A stretch of DNA of 64,000 nucleotides, from the NCBI RefSeq assembly GCF_026212465.1, contig NC_080051.1:15247904-15311903 (forward strand). Direction: 5' to 3'. A program made the position numbers and the translations under genes. Source of the stretch: Amaranthus tricolor. Lineage: Eukaryota > Streptophyta > Magnoliopsida > Caryophyllales > Amaranthaceae. Positions 54,201-63,900 of this stretch are shown piece by piece (position 1 is the first letter of the stretch; each line of letters begins with the position of its first letter). Under the pieces are notes generated by a model. The model was not told the origin of the DNA. It did no database searches and saw only the letters and a list, made by a program, of their open reading frames with translations.

Positions 54201-55800
54201 TGTTTCCTTTTATTACATCTTATAGCTATTTATGAGATTATTTATGAAGTTTGTTCTTGCGATACCTAATAAAGATGTTAAATTTTAGTGTTGAAGTGTT
54301 GATTACTAGTTATGGATGATCTGGGTTATTTATACTCAGTAGTGTCTTGGCGTAATTGGGTAAAATATTAGGCATGGTGTTACAGCAGGACAGGTCCTGC
54401 TAAGAAGAAGAGGAAGAAGAGCAAGGCCAAGGCAAAGGCCAAAGCTGCAACTCCCACGCCGGCCAATCCGGTAGTGGTGGAAGACGAGAACAAAGAAGCT
54501 TCCTCTGAATCATCAGAGCCCATTTGTGAAGCTGTTCCTTTACAGCAAAAAATGCCGGGTGTTCACATTAGAGAGCCTGACGTGATGGTTCAGAAGCCGG
54601 CCGTTGGGGTACCCTCTTCCTCAGATAGGAAGGGGAAGAGGGTGATAGAGGACGAGGACGAGGTTTACACCAGGAACATTAAGGCCCATAAGCCTGATGT
54701 TCCTTTTGTAAACTTAGGCCCAGCAGATATGGCGATCCATTTCAACAAAGCTGCTAGATGCCTTCTAAGCAGGGTTGATATGGATCATCTGGATAGTCTT
54801 GATCCTGCTGTGAGAGCCGAGCAAGCTCAAAAGGCAATGGCTGACGTGAGTACTTATCTTTTGTACCACAAACCAACAAATAACGTTTGACGACGGACCA
54901 TAATGTCATCAAGCTGTGCAAGGTTTGTTGAGGATGATCTTTGAGACTGCCAAGGTGCAGTAAAACGAAGCTGATCAGGACACCATCCGAAATCTGACTT
55001 CCCGGATAGATGAGCAGAACGACAAAATTAGTCAGCTGACTAAGGACTCGGAGGAGCAAGTCTTGGTGGTTCAGAAGCTGAGGGAGAAGCTAAACAAATG
55101 GAAGGACTTATTTGAGCGTCTAGAGTTAGTTGAGAAGTGGAGACTTCGCCTTAAGGGGATGTAGGAGGAAGCTGGGGATAAGCATGAGAATTCTGCGAGT
55201 CTTGCCATCAATGTAGCCCATGAGGTTGAAGTTTTGTTGGATGAGCAAGATCAGCTGTTGGTGAATTGTAACTATCTTTCTCGACTCCTTGATGAGAAGA
55301 AGGAGAATATGGAAAAAGTACTGGAGACTGCCAAATTTATAAGCTGAGATCAGAGAGGTAGTGTCGGATTGCCAAGGATTGGCTTGCTTCTGATAAATGT
55401 GGTGAGTTCATGACCCGACTTTCCAGCAAAATGGTAAATAACGACATCATGCTGGAGGCTGAGGCTCATAATCTTGCTACTTAGGAGTTGGGCTATGATT
55501 TTGAGAAGCTAGCTTCCCTGGCCCAGAAGAAGAGAGCTGATGCTTTTTCCAATCTTGCTAGCATCCTCGATTTAGAGTCTGTGACTCTTAATCATCCTGC
55601 TTGGGACACCGAAGACTTAAGCATTGGCATAAAAAAATAAACGAGAAGACAGAATTGTAGGCCTTGAGCCTTAATTTAGAGTCTGTTTCTTTCGCCACTG
55701 CTGACGTGCCTAAAGTGTCGAGTAGATCCATGTTTTCTTCGTTAGAGAAGAAGTGCTTCAACCTAACCAATGTTCAGATGGCTGACAAGCGGACCTTTTT
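51293..55800 (+). pseudogene. Antisense ORF of the retrotransposon (Transposase_28 / plant-mobile-domain-like protein), degenerate
   Basis: Plus-strand pieces are in order but frame-shifted. 51293-51482 is acidic with a KRKR stretch and no ATG (the frame opens at TTG). 51506-51640 has NPPYPFYIPDGG. 51640-52056 carries the core ARRWGLLDGYDI, YPSPGCIAVYDPLFDVGMRF and PLHPCAREVLEVL...LYPNAWGCINAF. 52050-52420 follows. After a possible intron a short acidic exon-like piece (52513-52620) runs into a nested solo LTR. The sequence resumes at 54385 with a lysine-rich KKKRKKSKAKAK stretch, an acidic linker (to 54890) and a decayed coiled-coil region with stops (54900-55620). The core resembles the 'putative gypsy type transposon' domain often found as an extra ORF in plant Gypsy elements. 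Function unknown; not translatable as it stands. Confidence 0.75.
52625..54384 (+). mobile_element. Solo-LTR-like element (1,760 bp) nested in the antisense ORF
   Basis: It begins TGTAATACTTG and ends ATGGTGTTACA, and is flanked by GTAGG (52620-52624) and GCAGG (54385-54389), a 5-bp duplication with one transition. A TATAAATAC box at 52906 is followed by a leader containing GCGAACCCTAATCC. Ends and layout resemble the larger element at 22322-25919, but the lengths and interiors differ, so they are at most related families. No coding capacity. It splits the host ORF between its acidic and lysine-rich parts. Confidence 0.85.
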
Positions 55801-56159
55801 CTGAGCTGACCTGAGAGCTCGGTGCCCGTGAGCCCTTGATTGTTGATCTGGAGGAGTTACTGCGCTTCACCCTATCTCCAAGAGCCAAGTCTCCAACTCC
55901 AGAATCTTGTGCTAATGAGGCTGCTCAGTCCCGATCTTCGTTAACTCTATTGGTCTTTGTGCCTTGTAACCAATTATTTCCTAACTTTATCAACTTTGTT
56001 GGCCTTCGTGCCATGTAACTAACTATTTTGAGACGAGATGTGTCTTTCATCTCGCTGACTATTGGTGATTTGTATATATTTTGGTGTTAGGCCACCTTGT
56101 TACATATATTTGCTTGTGCTTTTTGTCTGTCTTTGAGAATTTTTCCTAGTCCATACATA
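55801..56159. other. Tail of the antisense ORF region
   Basis: Decayed coding-like sequence continues to about 55930, then AT-rich DNA with a repeated CCTTGTAACCAATTATT / CCATGTAACTAACTATT motif. No gene supported. Confidence 0.4.
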
Positions 56160-56800
56160 TAACTTGGCTCTAAAGAATTTTGATTCTCTTTGAGCATTTA
56201 AAAGGGGGGTCCGACTTTCAAATAGGCTCCGAAGAACTTTGCTTTTCCTAGAGCCATCAAGGGGGGTCCGACTTTCAAATAGGTGAAAGTCTCGAACCGT
56301 AAAAGTTACTTAGGCTCTGGAGAACTTTGGTTCTCCTTGAACCTTCAAGGGGGGTCCGACTTTCAAACTAGGGGAAAGTCTCAGACCGTAATGCTACTAA
56401 ACAAGACCTTGCAATATTAAATAGCTAAATAGTGATCATATTATATGCTTCAAGTAACTGCATACTATAGAGTTTGAAAGTGGTGGGAGGGCGACTTTCA
56501 AACTATGTGAAAGTGAAGGACCATAAAAATAACATAGGCTCTGGAGAACTTTGCTTCTCCTAGAGCCATCAAGGGGGGTCCGACTTTTAAATAGGTGAAA
56601 GTCTCGGACCGTAAAAGTTACTTAGGCTCTGGAGAACTTTGGTTCTCCTTGAACCTTCAAGGGGGGTCCGACTTTCAAACTAGGTGAAAGTCTCAGACCG
56701 TAATGCTACTAAACAAGACCTTGCAATATTAAACAGCTAAATAGTGATCATATTATATGCTTCAAGTAACTGCATACTATAGAGTTTGAAAATTAATCTA
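56160..56800. repeat. Duplicated ~312-bp block with GGTCCGA...TCGGACC hairpins
   Basis: A block of about 258 bp occurs twice (about 56223-56480 and 56533-56790, offset near 312 bp) and itself contains ~85-bp sub-repeats. Each sub-repeat has GGGGGGTCCGACTTTCA, a short loop and TGAAAGTCTCGGACC, which can form a ~13-bp stem. A second hairpin, GGAGAACTTTGGTTCTCC, is in the same block. It sits between the 3' end of the antisense ORF and the 3' end of integrase, which converge here. Confidence 0.9.
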
Positions 56801-56916
56801 AAAGAAAAATAAGGAATATAGGTTCGAAAGAGATAAAAAAAAAAGAACATAGGTCAAAGGTGAAAAGAACGACGTAGGTTCTTCCCATTATCTATTGGCC
56901 CCTTATAAGGGGTTGT

Positions 56917-57493
56917 TCAAATATAAAACCTTTTGAGGTGATCTCCATTCCAGGGTCTCTTCAAGACTTTTCCTTCGGTGTCTTCCAGCTCGTAAATGCC
57001 TGGTTTGACGATACAGATAATTTTGAATGGACCATCCCAGTTGGCTCCAAGCTTTCCTTTTTCAGTGATTCTGCCAGGTACTTCTACTTTTCTGAGGACA
57101 TAGTCATGAAGTTGCAATTGTTTGGGCTTGACCATTCTGTTGAATTGGCGGGTCATCTTCTACTTCTATGCTAATGAACGTAGCATAGCGTTCCCTGTTG
57201 TTTCTGAAAGTAGGTCAAAATTGACCCTTTTTCTGCATTATTTTCTTCATTTGAATAATAAGCGAACCTTGTAGAAGGACGTCTATTTCAACAGGTAAGA
57301 CAGCTTCAGAACCAACCACTAGAGAGAAGGGTGTATGTCTTGTTGCGTCTTTCATAGTGGTTTGCATTGCCCACAAGATTTCAGGCAATTCCTTATCCCA
57401 ATTTCCTTTGGCTACTTCAGTTTTCTTTTTAATACCAAATAGGATGATTTTATTCGCTGACTCGACTTGGCTGTTTGTTTGTGGCCTTGACAC
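56917..57493 (-). pseudogene. Gypsy integrase C-terminal remnant
   Basis: The minus-strand frame 57493-57215 starts with RPQTNSQVESANK, which covers the third catalytic acidic residue (E of the DD-35-E motif) of retroviral-type integrases. It goes on with AKGNWDKELPEILWA and TPFSLVVGSEAVLPVEI. After a frameshift near 57160-57215, frame 57156-56917 gives the C-terminal domain (KLGANWDGPFKI, KRPWNGDHLKRFY) and its stop. This is the only pol sequence left. Directly upstream is the truncated right LTR, so a deletion joins LTR to mid-integrase. Confidence 0.9.
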
Positions 57494-57535
57494 ATAACTG
57501 AATCTTATTTGAATGTTGAACGTGTCACTGTATTC

Positions 57536-57613
57536 AAAAGTAAAATGTAAGTGATAAATGTAAGTATGAGTATGAGAGTAGAATTGCGTAACCCGATTTT
57601 TGTAGAAGAATGA
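57536..57613 (-). repeat. Right LTR, inner fragment
   Basis: It matches the left LTR from AAGTAAAAT to AGAAGAATGA. About 175 bp of the LTR end that should lie inside it is missing, together with the primer-binding site. The junction with integrase sequence is at about 57536. Confidence 0.8.
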
Positions 57614-59740
57614 GGAAGAAAATCGCAGAAAAGAAGGTCAAGTCCAAGGGAAAGATCATGTGGGGGAGACTCAAAGGGGATATGGTCACAACCTTGTCAA
57701 GCAAAATAAGTTTATTAGGCTTCCCAAGTCAGTCAGATGGTGCAAATGAAATGTGGGTGAACATGGCAAAATCTATTAGAAAAGTGGCAAAAGAGACCTT
57801 GGGGGTGTCGTCGGGTAAACCAAAAGTATTCAAAGAGTCATGGTGGTGGAAAAGAAGATAAAAGATAAAAAAAAAAGAGATTTAAGGAACTTAAGGTATG
57901 CACGGAAGAGGAGGATAGAATTGAAAACAGAGCGGGCTATAAAGAAGCAAAGCGGGCGGCAAAGAAAGCGGTAACGGAGGCAAAAAACCGTGGTTATAAG
58001 GACTTATATCGGAAGCTTGATACCAAAAAGGGGGAGAAGCAGATTTTTAATTTGGCGAGGACTAGGGCCAAACAGCGGGCAAGACTTAGAGGAAGTGAAA
58101 TACATCAAGGATAAGGGGGGACGAGTTCTCCTGAGACAAGAGGAGATCAAAACCAGATGGCTCCAGTACTTCTCCCAGCTGTTCAATGAGTGTAGGGGGC
58201 CAAAGGAGGCGGATAATCAAATTTTTGGCGTCCAAAGACCACTGGAATATAGGTCAACGAGTGATATTACCACAGGAGAAGTAGGAGAAGCTCTCAAAAA
58301 GATGGGGAGAATAAAGGCAGTCGGGCCACGTAACATTTCGATTGAGGTGTGGTGGGGTTTAAGAGAAGAGGGCATTCGTTGGCTGACTAACCTCTTTAAT
58401 ATTATTTTGAAAAGACATAAGATGCCAGAAGAATGGAGGAATAGCACACTTGTACCTTTGTTTAAGAACAAAGGCGATGCGCAAGTATGCGACAACTATA
58501 AGGGTATCAAACTTCTAAGCCACACAATGAAATTGTGGGAAAGAGTGACAGAGGGGAGAATTAGACAGGAAACGATGATTAGAAAGAACCAATTCGGTTT
58601 TATGCTAGGAAGGTTAACCATTGAGGCAATTCATGTTTTGAGGAGATTGATGGAGAAATATAGGGAGCGAAAGAAAGATCTGCATATGGTGTTCATTGAC
58701 TTGGAGAAAGCGTATGATAGCATACCACGACGTGTCATCTAGGATAGCTTCAAGGCTAGAGGTATCTCTTCAGTGTACATTGAGGCCATACGGGATATGT
58801 ATGATAGAGTTTCAACTAGCATTCAAACACCGGTGGGGATAACAGGGCCTTTTCCGGTTAAAGTGGGACTACATCAGGAATCGGCTCTAAGCTCTTTTAT
58901 TTTCACTGTCATAATGGAAGAGATTTCTAAATCTATTTGGGAGACGGTACTGTGGTGTATGATATTCGCGGACGACATAGTGCTGGTAACAGAAACTGGA
59001 GAGGAGGTTAGTAACAAATTGGATGAGTGGAGGGAAGCTTTAGATGGTAAAGGATTGCGCATTAGCCGTACAAAGACCGAGTTTTGCGCTGTGACTTTAG
59101 TGGGACGTCACCGGTAGGTGAACCAGAGGTGTCCATAGATGAAACAATTGTTAAGAGTACAACCACGTACAAGTATTTGGGATCGATCATTCAAAGGGAT
59201 GGGGAGATTGACGGGGATGTAAATCATCTTATACATGCGGGTTGGCTCAAGTGGCAAGCAGCCACCGCAGTGATATGTGATAGGAAATTTCCAAGCAAGT
59301 TAAAAGGAAAATTCTACCGGGCGACAATCAGACCTGCTCTGCTATATGAGACCGAATGTTGGCCTGTAAAGAAGTTTTTCGAAAATATAAGATGGAAGTT
59401 ACAGAAATGGGTATGCTGAGGTGGATGGCACACATTGATGGATCAAATTAGGAACCAAGAGTTTAGGGACAAACTAGGGGTAGCCCCTATATTTGGAAAA
59501 AATGCTCGAAAATAGATTGAGGTGGTTTGGTCATGTGTAGAGAAAGACTTTCGACGCCCCTGTGAGGAGGGTAGAAAGCATTATAGTAGAAGGTAAGAGG
59601 AGTAGAGGAAGACCCAGGAGAACTTGGGATGAGCAGATAAGAGTTGACTTGTATGAGTTAAACCTCTCTGCAGACCTGACTAGGGATAGGAGCAGTTGGA
59701 GATGCCATATCCATGTCTTAGATTACTGATGTCCTCTTAG
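57614..59740 (+). pseudogene. RTE reverse transcriptase remnant
   Basis: From about 57990 the frame has [65 protein letters not shown] and the box A aspartate in [18 protein letters not shown] at 58740-58742 replaces the usual tryptophan codon (VIW). The same frame continues at 58773 with GLHQESALSSFIF and an intact FADDIVL catalytic box. A frameshift near 59100 leads to TTTYKYLGSIIQRDG and IRPALLYETECWPVK. Farther stops follow through RWMAHIDG- and RGRPRRTW-like segments to about 59720. Nonsense codons and frameshifts make it non-functional. Confidence 0.9.
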
Positions 59741-60016
59741 TTTACCTCTTATTGTCCTTAACCTCTTGCTTTTATCATTTCCTTTTTATTAGTTTTTTGT
59801 TTTCTTTGTAGTGGTTCTACTTTTATTTTTATAGGTCTTTAAGCTATCTTTCACGTGTAATCACGTCTCTTTATCTTCCTCAAGCAGGGAGACTGCTTTG
59901 GTCGTGCTCTCCTTTATGGGTATGAGTTGCCGCCGTCTTTCACTCCCCAGACCCTGGCCTTAGTTTTTTTTTTGCTATGAGCGGGATATACTGGGTAGGA
60001 TGATGATGATGATGAT
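57614..60016 (+). mobile_element. RTE-type LINE inserted in the right LTR
   Basis: The element carries an RTE-clade reverse transcriptase and ends in GGATGATGATGATGATGA, the short-repeat tail typical of RTE elements rather than poly-A. The LTR sequence resumes at GAATGATCTATTTATAG; GAATGA is present at both 57608-57613 and 60017-60022 and is the likely target duplication. The copy is 5' truncated, with no endonuclease. Confidence 0.88.
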
Positions 60017-60294
60017 GAATGATCTATTTATAGGATTTTAGTATAGGAACTGTAACTGCTGGTTGGTTATCTCTGTAGTGCTGCCTTATGGAGAGTGTGA
60101 CCGTGGAAGTGACATAGTGGCAGCGGTTATCTGAGATAATGGGCAGTTACCCATGGAAGTGTTTTCCGTTAAAGTGAAAGTGGGAAACTGCCGTGTTATG
60201 TCTGATTAGGATGAGCATATGAGTTTTGACCCATGACCCATTAGCCAATGACATTTTGGGTATTTCGAGTATATGGGATTTTTGATCCCCAACA
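60017..60294 (-). repeat. Right LTR, outer fragment
   Basis: It continues the LTR after the RTE insertion, from GAATGATCTATTTATAG to GATCCCCAACA, and matches 49619-49942 with scattered substitutions and a ~45-bp deletion (near 60220). The TATAAATAG box (minus strand) lies at about 60025-60034. Confidence 0.88.
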
Positions 60295-60314
60295 AATACT
60301 ACTACTACTACTAC

Positions 60315-60392
<78 letters not shown>
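60295..60392. repeat. Microsatellite, right half: (ACT)n(AAT)n(ATT)n
   Basis: ACT repeats, then AAT repeats, then ATT repeats follow the retrotransposon end without a gap. AAT-ATT forms a perfect palindrome centred near 60360. Long poly-isoleucine frames through it are artefacts. Confidence 0.95.
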
Positions 60393-60393
<1 letters not shown>

Positions 60394-60430
60394 AGTTTTA
60401 ATTGTATTAGTGTTACTAGTTATGTTAGAG

Positions 60431-60684
60431 CATGGTCGTCGATTAGCATGGGCAAAGCGGACTATTGCTTAGGGCCTCGAATTTTGGGCCCAAAAAATAT
60501 ATTTTTGCTATATAAGTTTGATACATATTTTACTATGTAATTTGAATTATTAGGGCTTTTTAATAAAATAGCTAAAATATCAACAATACAAAACAAAGGG
60601 TATTGTATTTTTATTAGGCCTTGATTTTTTAGGAGCCCTTTTTATTTTTTACACTAGGGTCCAGAAAAAAATGTGACGGCCCTG
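60431..60684. mobile_element. Small hAT-type element (254 bp)
   Basis: It is flanked by a perfect 8-bp duplication TGTTAGAG (60423-60430 and 60685-60692). Its ends CATGGTCGTC and (reverse complement) CAGGGCCGTC are imperfect inverted repeats. The interior has GGGCC-rich ends and an AT-rich middle. A truncated relative lies at 33511-33552. Non-coding. Confidence 0.85.
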
Positions 60685-60692
60685 TGTTAGAG

Positions 60693-61080
60693 TAATATTA
60701 GTAAAATACTAGTAGTTTATGTCGTTAGTATAGTTTACGCTATCAATCTACATTCTCTTTTAAAGATTTTTATAAAAAATTAAATAATTAAATGAAATTT
60801 TATTTAAATTATCTTCATTTGTAGATACAACTTTTCTTTTCCATAATTATAATTATTGATTATTTAATGCTTAATTTTAGGGGGCGATCTGTTTTGATAT
60901 CTTTTGTTGTTAATATTTCCACGGCAAAATGATGTATGTGAATAGGATAATTGGTATCACTCATTTTTATTGATTGTTTAATTTCTTAATTAGATTAGTC
61001 TTGATGAGTTTTGTTTGAATAAAGTCGTTGAAGTATTGCACGTGAATATTTGATGATGTAATCACGTTCATCTATTCGTA
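60693..61080. other. AT-rich intergenic DNA
   Basis: Nothing could be supported here. Confidence 0.4.
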
Positions 61081-61732
61081 CAGGGATGGCAATGGTTTGG
61101 TCTTGATTTGGGATTATCCACCGTTCGATTTTGCTCCAGATAAAATTCTGATTGTGTTTTTCAGTTCACCTTTACTCGAAGTTGGATTGCGCATACTTAA
61201 ACTTTGCTCTGACATGGACTTTCGGAGAATTCGAATTATTATCAAGCTTTAATCTTATCGATATTATATTAATGATTTAAAAACATAAAAAATTAGCGTA
61301 GTCGTTCAAATAAAATGGCTAAATAACATACATAAGCAATTTCAGCTTATTATTTTCGCAAAATTTTTGAATTATTCTATTCTGAGAGTTGTTTTTAATT
61401 TGATTAAAATTTACACTTTTAACAACTTTGACTATAATTCCCATAATTTCTCTTTTTATATTCAATTATGAAGCCAAAAAATTGCATTTAAAACTTTGAA
61501 TCTTATAATTATATTTAATTTGGAGTCGGGTGTCAGGTCATGTCGGGTAGAGTCGAAGTCGGGTCGAAGTATCTAATTTTTTATGAGGTCCAACTCTTAT
61601 TTGTCTCTGAATCGGACTCAAACTATATAATCGGATCCGTAGTTGGACATTAATTTTCTCGGACTTTAATTGAATTAACTTTCACGAATCGGGACAAATT
61701 AGGGGTGGATTTAGAGTGAATTGTCATCCCTA
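61081..61732. mobile_element. Non-autonomous hAT element (652 bp)
   Basis: It starts CAGGGATGGCAA and ends TTGTCATCCCTA, whose reverse complement is TAGGGATGACAA. Flanks are TATTCGTA (61073-61080) and TATTAGTA (61733-61740), 7 of 8 matching. Subterminal regions are rich in GGGTCG, GACTCGG and CCGACT motifs. It is the compact relative of the larger element at 35016-37705. No coding capacity. Confidence 0.9.
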
Positions 61733-61983
61733 TATTAGTAGTTGAATTAAAAAAAAAAATCAATTATCATAGTTTCTGACTTTCTTTTTGTTTTTTCATT
61801 GAAAATGATTTTTCTTAGTTTTTTATTATTAATTTTCATAAATTTTCCGTCTTCTCTTGCTTCTTATTTGTGTATTAAAGCTTTCCTTCTTTATTTAATT
61901 TTCTTACTTTTTTTTTTTTAAATTATCGCTTTAAAATTTCTATTACTAATTGTATAAAAATAATAATAATTTAACATTATTGT

Positions 61984-62110
61984 TCATCATCATTATCATA
62001 CCCAGTGTATCTCGCTCATTAAAAAGTTATAATCAAAGTCTGGGAAGAGAAGGAAGATGACAACTCATACTCATAGTGGAGAGTGTGGTAAAAGAGTTCT
62101 TCGACTCGAG
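61984..62110 (-). mobile_element. RTE LINE 3'-tail fragment, copy 1
   Basis: CATCATCATTATCATACCCAGTGTATCTCGCTCAT is, read on the minus strand, the 3' tail of the RTE element at 57614-60016 (GAGCGGGATATACTGGGTA-GATGATG). Matches continue inward through GACAACTCATACTCATA and GGAGAGTG. Only the last ~125 bp is present. (Motif positions: 61984-62018.). Confidence 0.75.
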
Positions 62111-62159
62111 AAAGATGCACTGATGAATCCTCAGATAAAAGTATGTTGGCTCTTCTTTT

Positions 62160-62315
62160 ATCATAATCATCATTATCATCATCATCATCATCTTGCACAA
62201 TGTATCCCGCTCATAGAAACTATAATTTGGGTATGAGGTGGAAAGGAAGGCGACAACCCATATCTATAAGAAGAATGCAACCAAAGAGTTCCTCAGGTCG
62301 AAAAAGATCGTCAGA
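62160..62315 (-). mobile_element. RTE LINE 3'-tail fragment, copy 2
   Basis: A (CAT)n run at 62166-62192 is followed by CAATGTATCCCGCTCAT and later GCGACAACCCATATCTATA, again the reverse complement of the RTE tail. It lies ~50 bp from copy 1 in the same orientation but differs in sequence, so it is probably a separate insertion or a diverged duplicate. Confidence 0.75.
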
Positions 62316-63780
62316 AGAATCCTCTGAAAAAGAGGAACCTTCAACGAAAGGAACTGAATGAAGTTGAATCTGCAAGCCCACATCTAACCACACAAACTTG
62401 ACCCTTAATTATAAATTAAAACGAGTAGAAGAATGATCTGTAAAAGACAAAGAAGAAGAACACTTATAGGTAATGGAAAGAGTATTAGTATTTTTTTTAA
62501 TTTCTTAAATTCATCTCAAATGAATATTTTTATAATATATATTTTTTCATAACTTTCATTTTTGTGGCAATAAAGATAGTTTAGCTAAGAATGGTATGAA
62601 ATAATATAGAAGTAAAATATTGAAATTAAAAATGAATACTCCTAAAAAAAAGGTTTTAGATGGCAAGGTACGTATTTAGTTATGCGCATGTATGGGATCT
62701 CTATGAAAACACAAAATATATTTCTTTTTGGGTGAAACGGCCTATGCTATGTAAGGCACACTATCACATGATGAAGTGGACCTTTATGTTTCAAATCTTC
62801 TCAATTTCCTTAATTATTATCTCCTATAAAGCCAAAGTGGGGACTTCAATTTCATCCATTTCCATCCATTGTTGGAATAGATGTTCAAATTACATCAAAA
62901 TGACCAAGATTTTAGTTAAGTTGTTGGGACACTATTAGACATTTACACCTGTCTAAACAGTTAGATAGTCAAATATTGATCAGCTAAACCCTTTTTGATC
63001 ATGTTAATTTTGAATCATATTATTTTTGGGTTTGGTTTTGAATTAAGTTCGGACTTGATTCTAGTCAACCCAATAGGTCAAGTAGATTTGGAAATTATTT
63101 TTCCTAATAATTGATTTTTTTCCACAAAAATCTATAATTTTTTTTATAGAAAATAGAAGTATTTTTTATTTTAAAAAACTAATTTATCGAATTTAGGGCT
63201 ACAACAAAGAAATGTTGGCTCAATTTTAAAAGTTATTAAAAACATAGTGAATTCCAACTAAAAATGATGGTGTAAAATAGAAAATAGATCAAAAACGTCG
63301 GGTTCGAATTTGGGTATGACCCAATTTTTTCTAATACTTTCAGGTGAGGTCACTTTCGGATTACAAGTCAAAATTTCATGTTATGCGATTGGGCTCTGGG
63401 TTAATTTAGAATCAAGTCCAAATTTAAAAGATTTTATATGTAACTCGGATTTTGATTAGAAGAATGTTGAGTTCAATCATATCTCCGTATTTCAGCTAAT
63501 TGTATACAAAATAGTCGAAATAAGGGTTTCTTTGAAAATAAAGTTGCAATTTTGTCAAAAAATAAATCATTAAAAAAACCTAGGTATATGATCTAGGGCT
63601 AAGATTTTGTACCCAAGGGTTTTCACAATTCTAAACAAAATGAAAATGTTAGATGGGATGTTTGGGAATGTTCATGTTGTCATTTAGAGTGTATAATGGT
63701 TTACAGAATTAAATAAATTCAATATCCAAAAATTACAATGGAGTCGAGTAGGGTCAACTGAAGGTCAACCCTATGAGTTA
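62316..63780. other. AT-rich intergenic DNA
   Basis: No gene can be supported. A 92-codon plus-strand frame at 62660-62938 starts with MARYVFSYAHVWD and has one hydrophobic stretch, but no family resemblance and no gene context. Two GGGTT(T/C)G-type segments near 63030 and 63300 may be more hAT-like debris. Confidence 0.35.
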
Positions 63781-63784
63781 GAAA

Positions 63785-63900
63785 AAGTCTGACAAAATCG
63801 GACAAAACCAATCGAGTGGTCGACTGGCACCAGTTAATCCGACTGGTTTTGGTCGAGCGGTCGACTGGCTACAGTCGAGCCAACTGGTTTTGGTCTAATG
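63785..63900. repeat. Short imperfect repeat with GTCGACTGG core
   Basis: GTCGACTGGC occurs at about 63821 and 63858, and (C/A)GACTGGTTTTGGTC / CAACTGGTTTTGGTC at about 63840 and 63881. Together they make roughly 40-bp imperfect units. TCGAGTGGTCGACTGG and TCGAGCGGTCGACTGG precede each core. Cause unknown; the GC-rich motif stands out from its AT-rich surroundings. Confidence 0.65.

Larger units (their letters stand above)
49372..60294 (-). mobile_element. Defective Ty3/Gypsy-type LTR retrotransposon with antisense ORF
   Basis: Both LTRs end in GATCCCCAACA on the plus strand (49942 and 60294). Immediate flanks are AATAA (49367-49371) and AATAC (60295-60299), a probable 5-bp duplication inside a microsatellite. 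Orientation is minus: the integrase remnant is on the minus strand, the LTR TATA box (TATAAATAG) reads on the minus strand, and a polypurine-like GTGTGGGGCCAAA abuts the left LTR. Gag, protease, reverse transcriptase, RNase H, the first part of integrase, the primer-binding site and part of the right LTR are deleted. A long ORF runs antisense between integrase and the left (3') LTR, a layout known from Tat-lineage plant Gypsy elements. A solo LTR and an RTE LINE are nested inside. Confidence 0.85.

Noticed and set aside
52625..54384. Large intron of the antisense ORF
   Set aside because: The boundaries are TGTAATAC...GTGTTACA with a GTAGG/GCAGG duplication and a TATA box, which fits an inserted LTR better than splice sites.
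60248..60472. Poly-isoleucine membrane peptide
   Set aside because: It is a translated (AAT)n(ATT)n microsatellite.
62660..62938. 92-codon gene
   Set aside because: It has no homology that I recognise, no introns or conserved motif, and lies in AT-rich DNA where frames of this length arise by chance.
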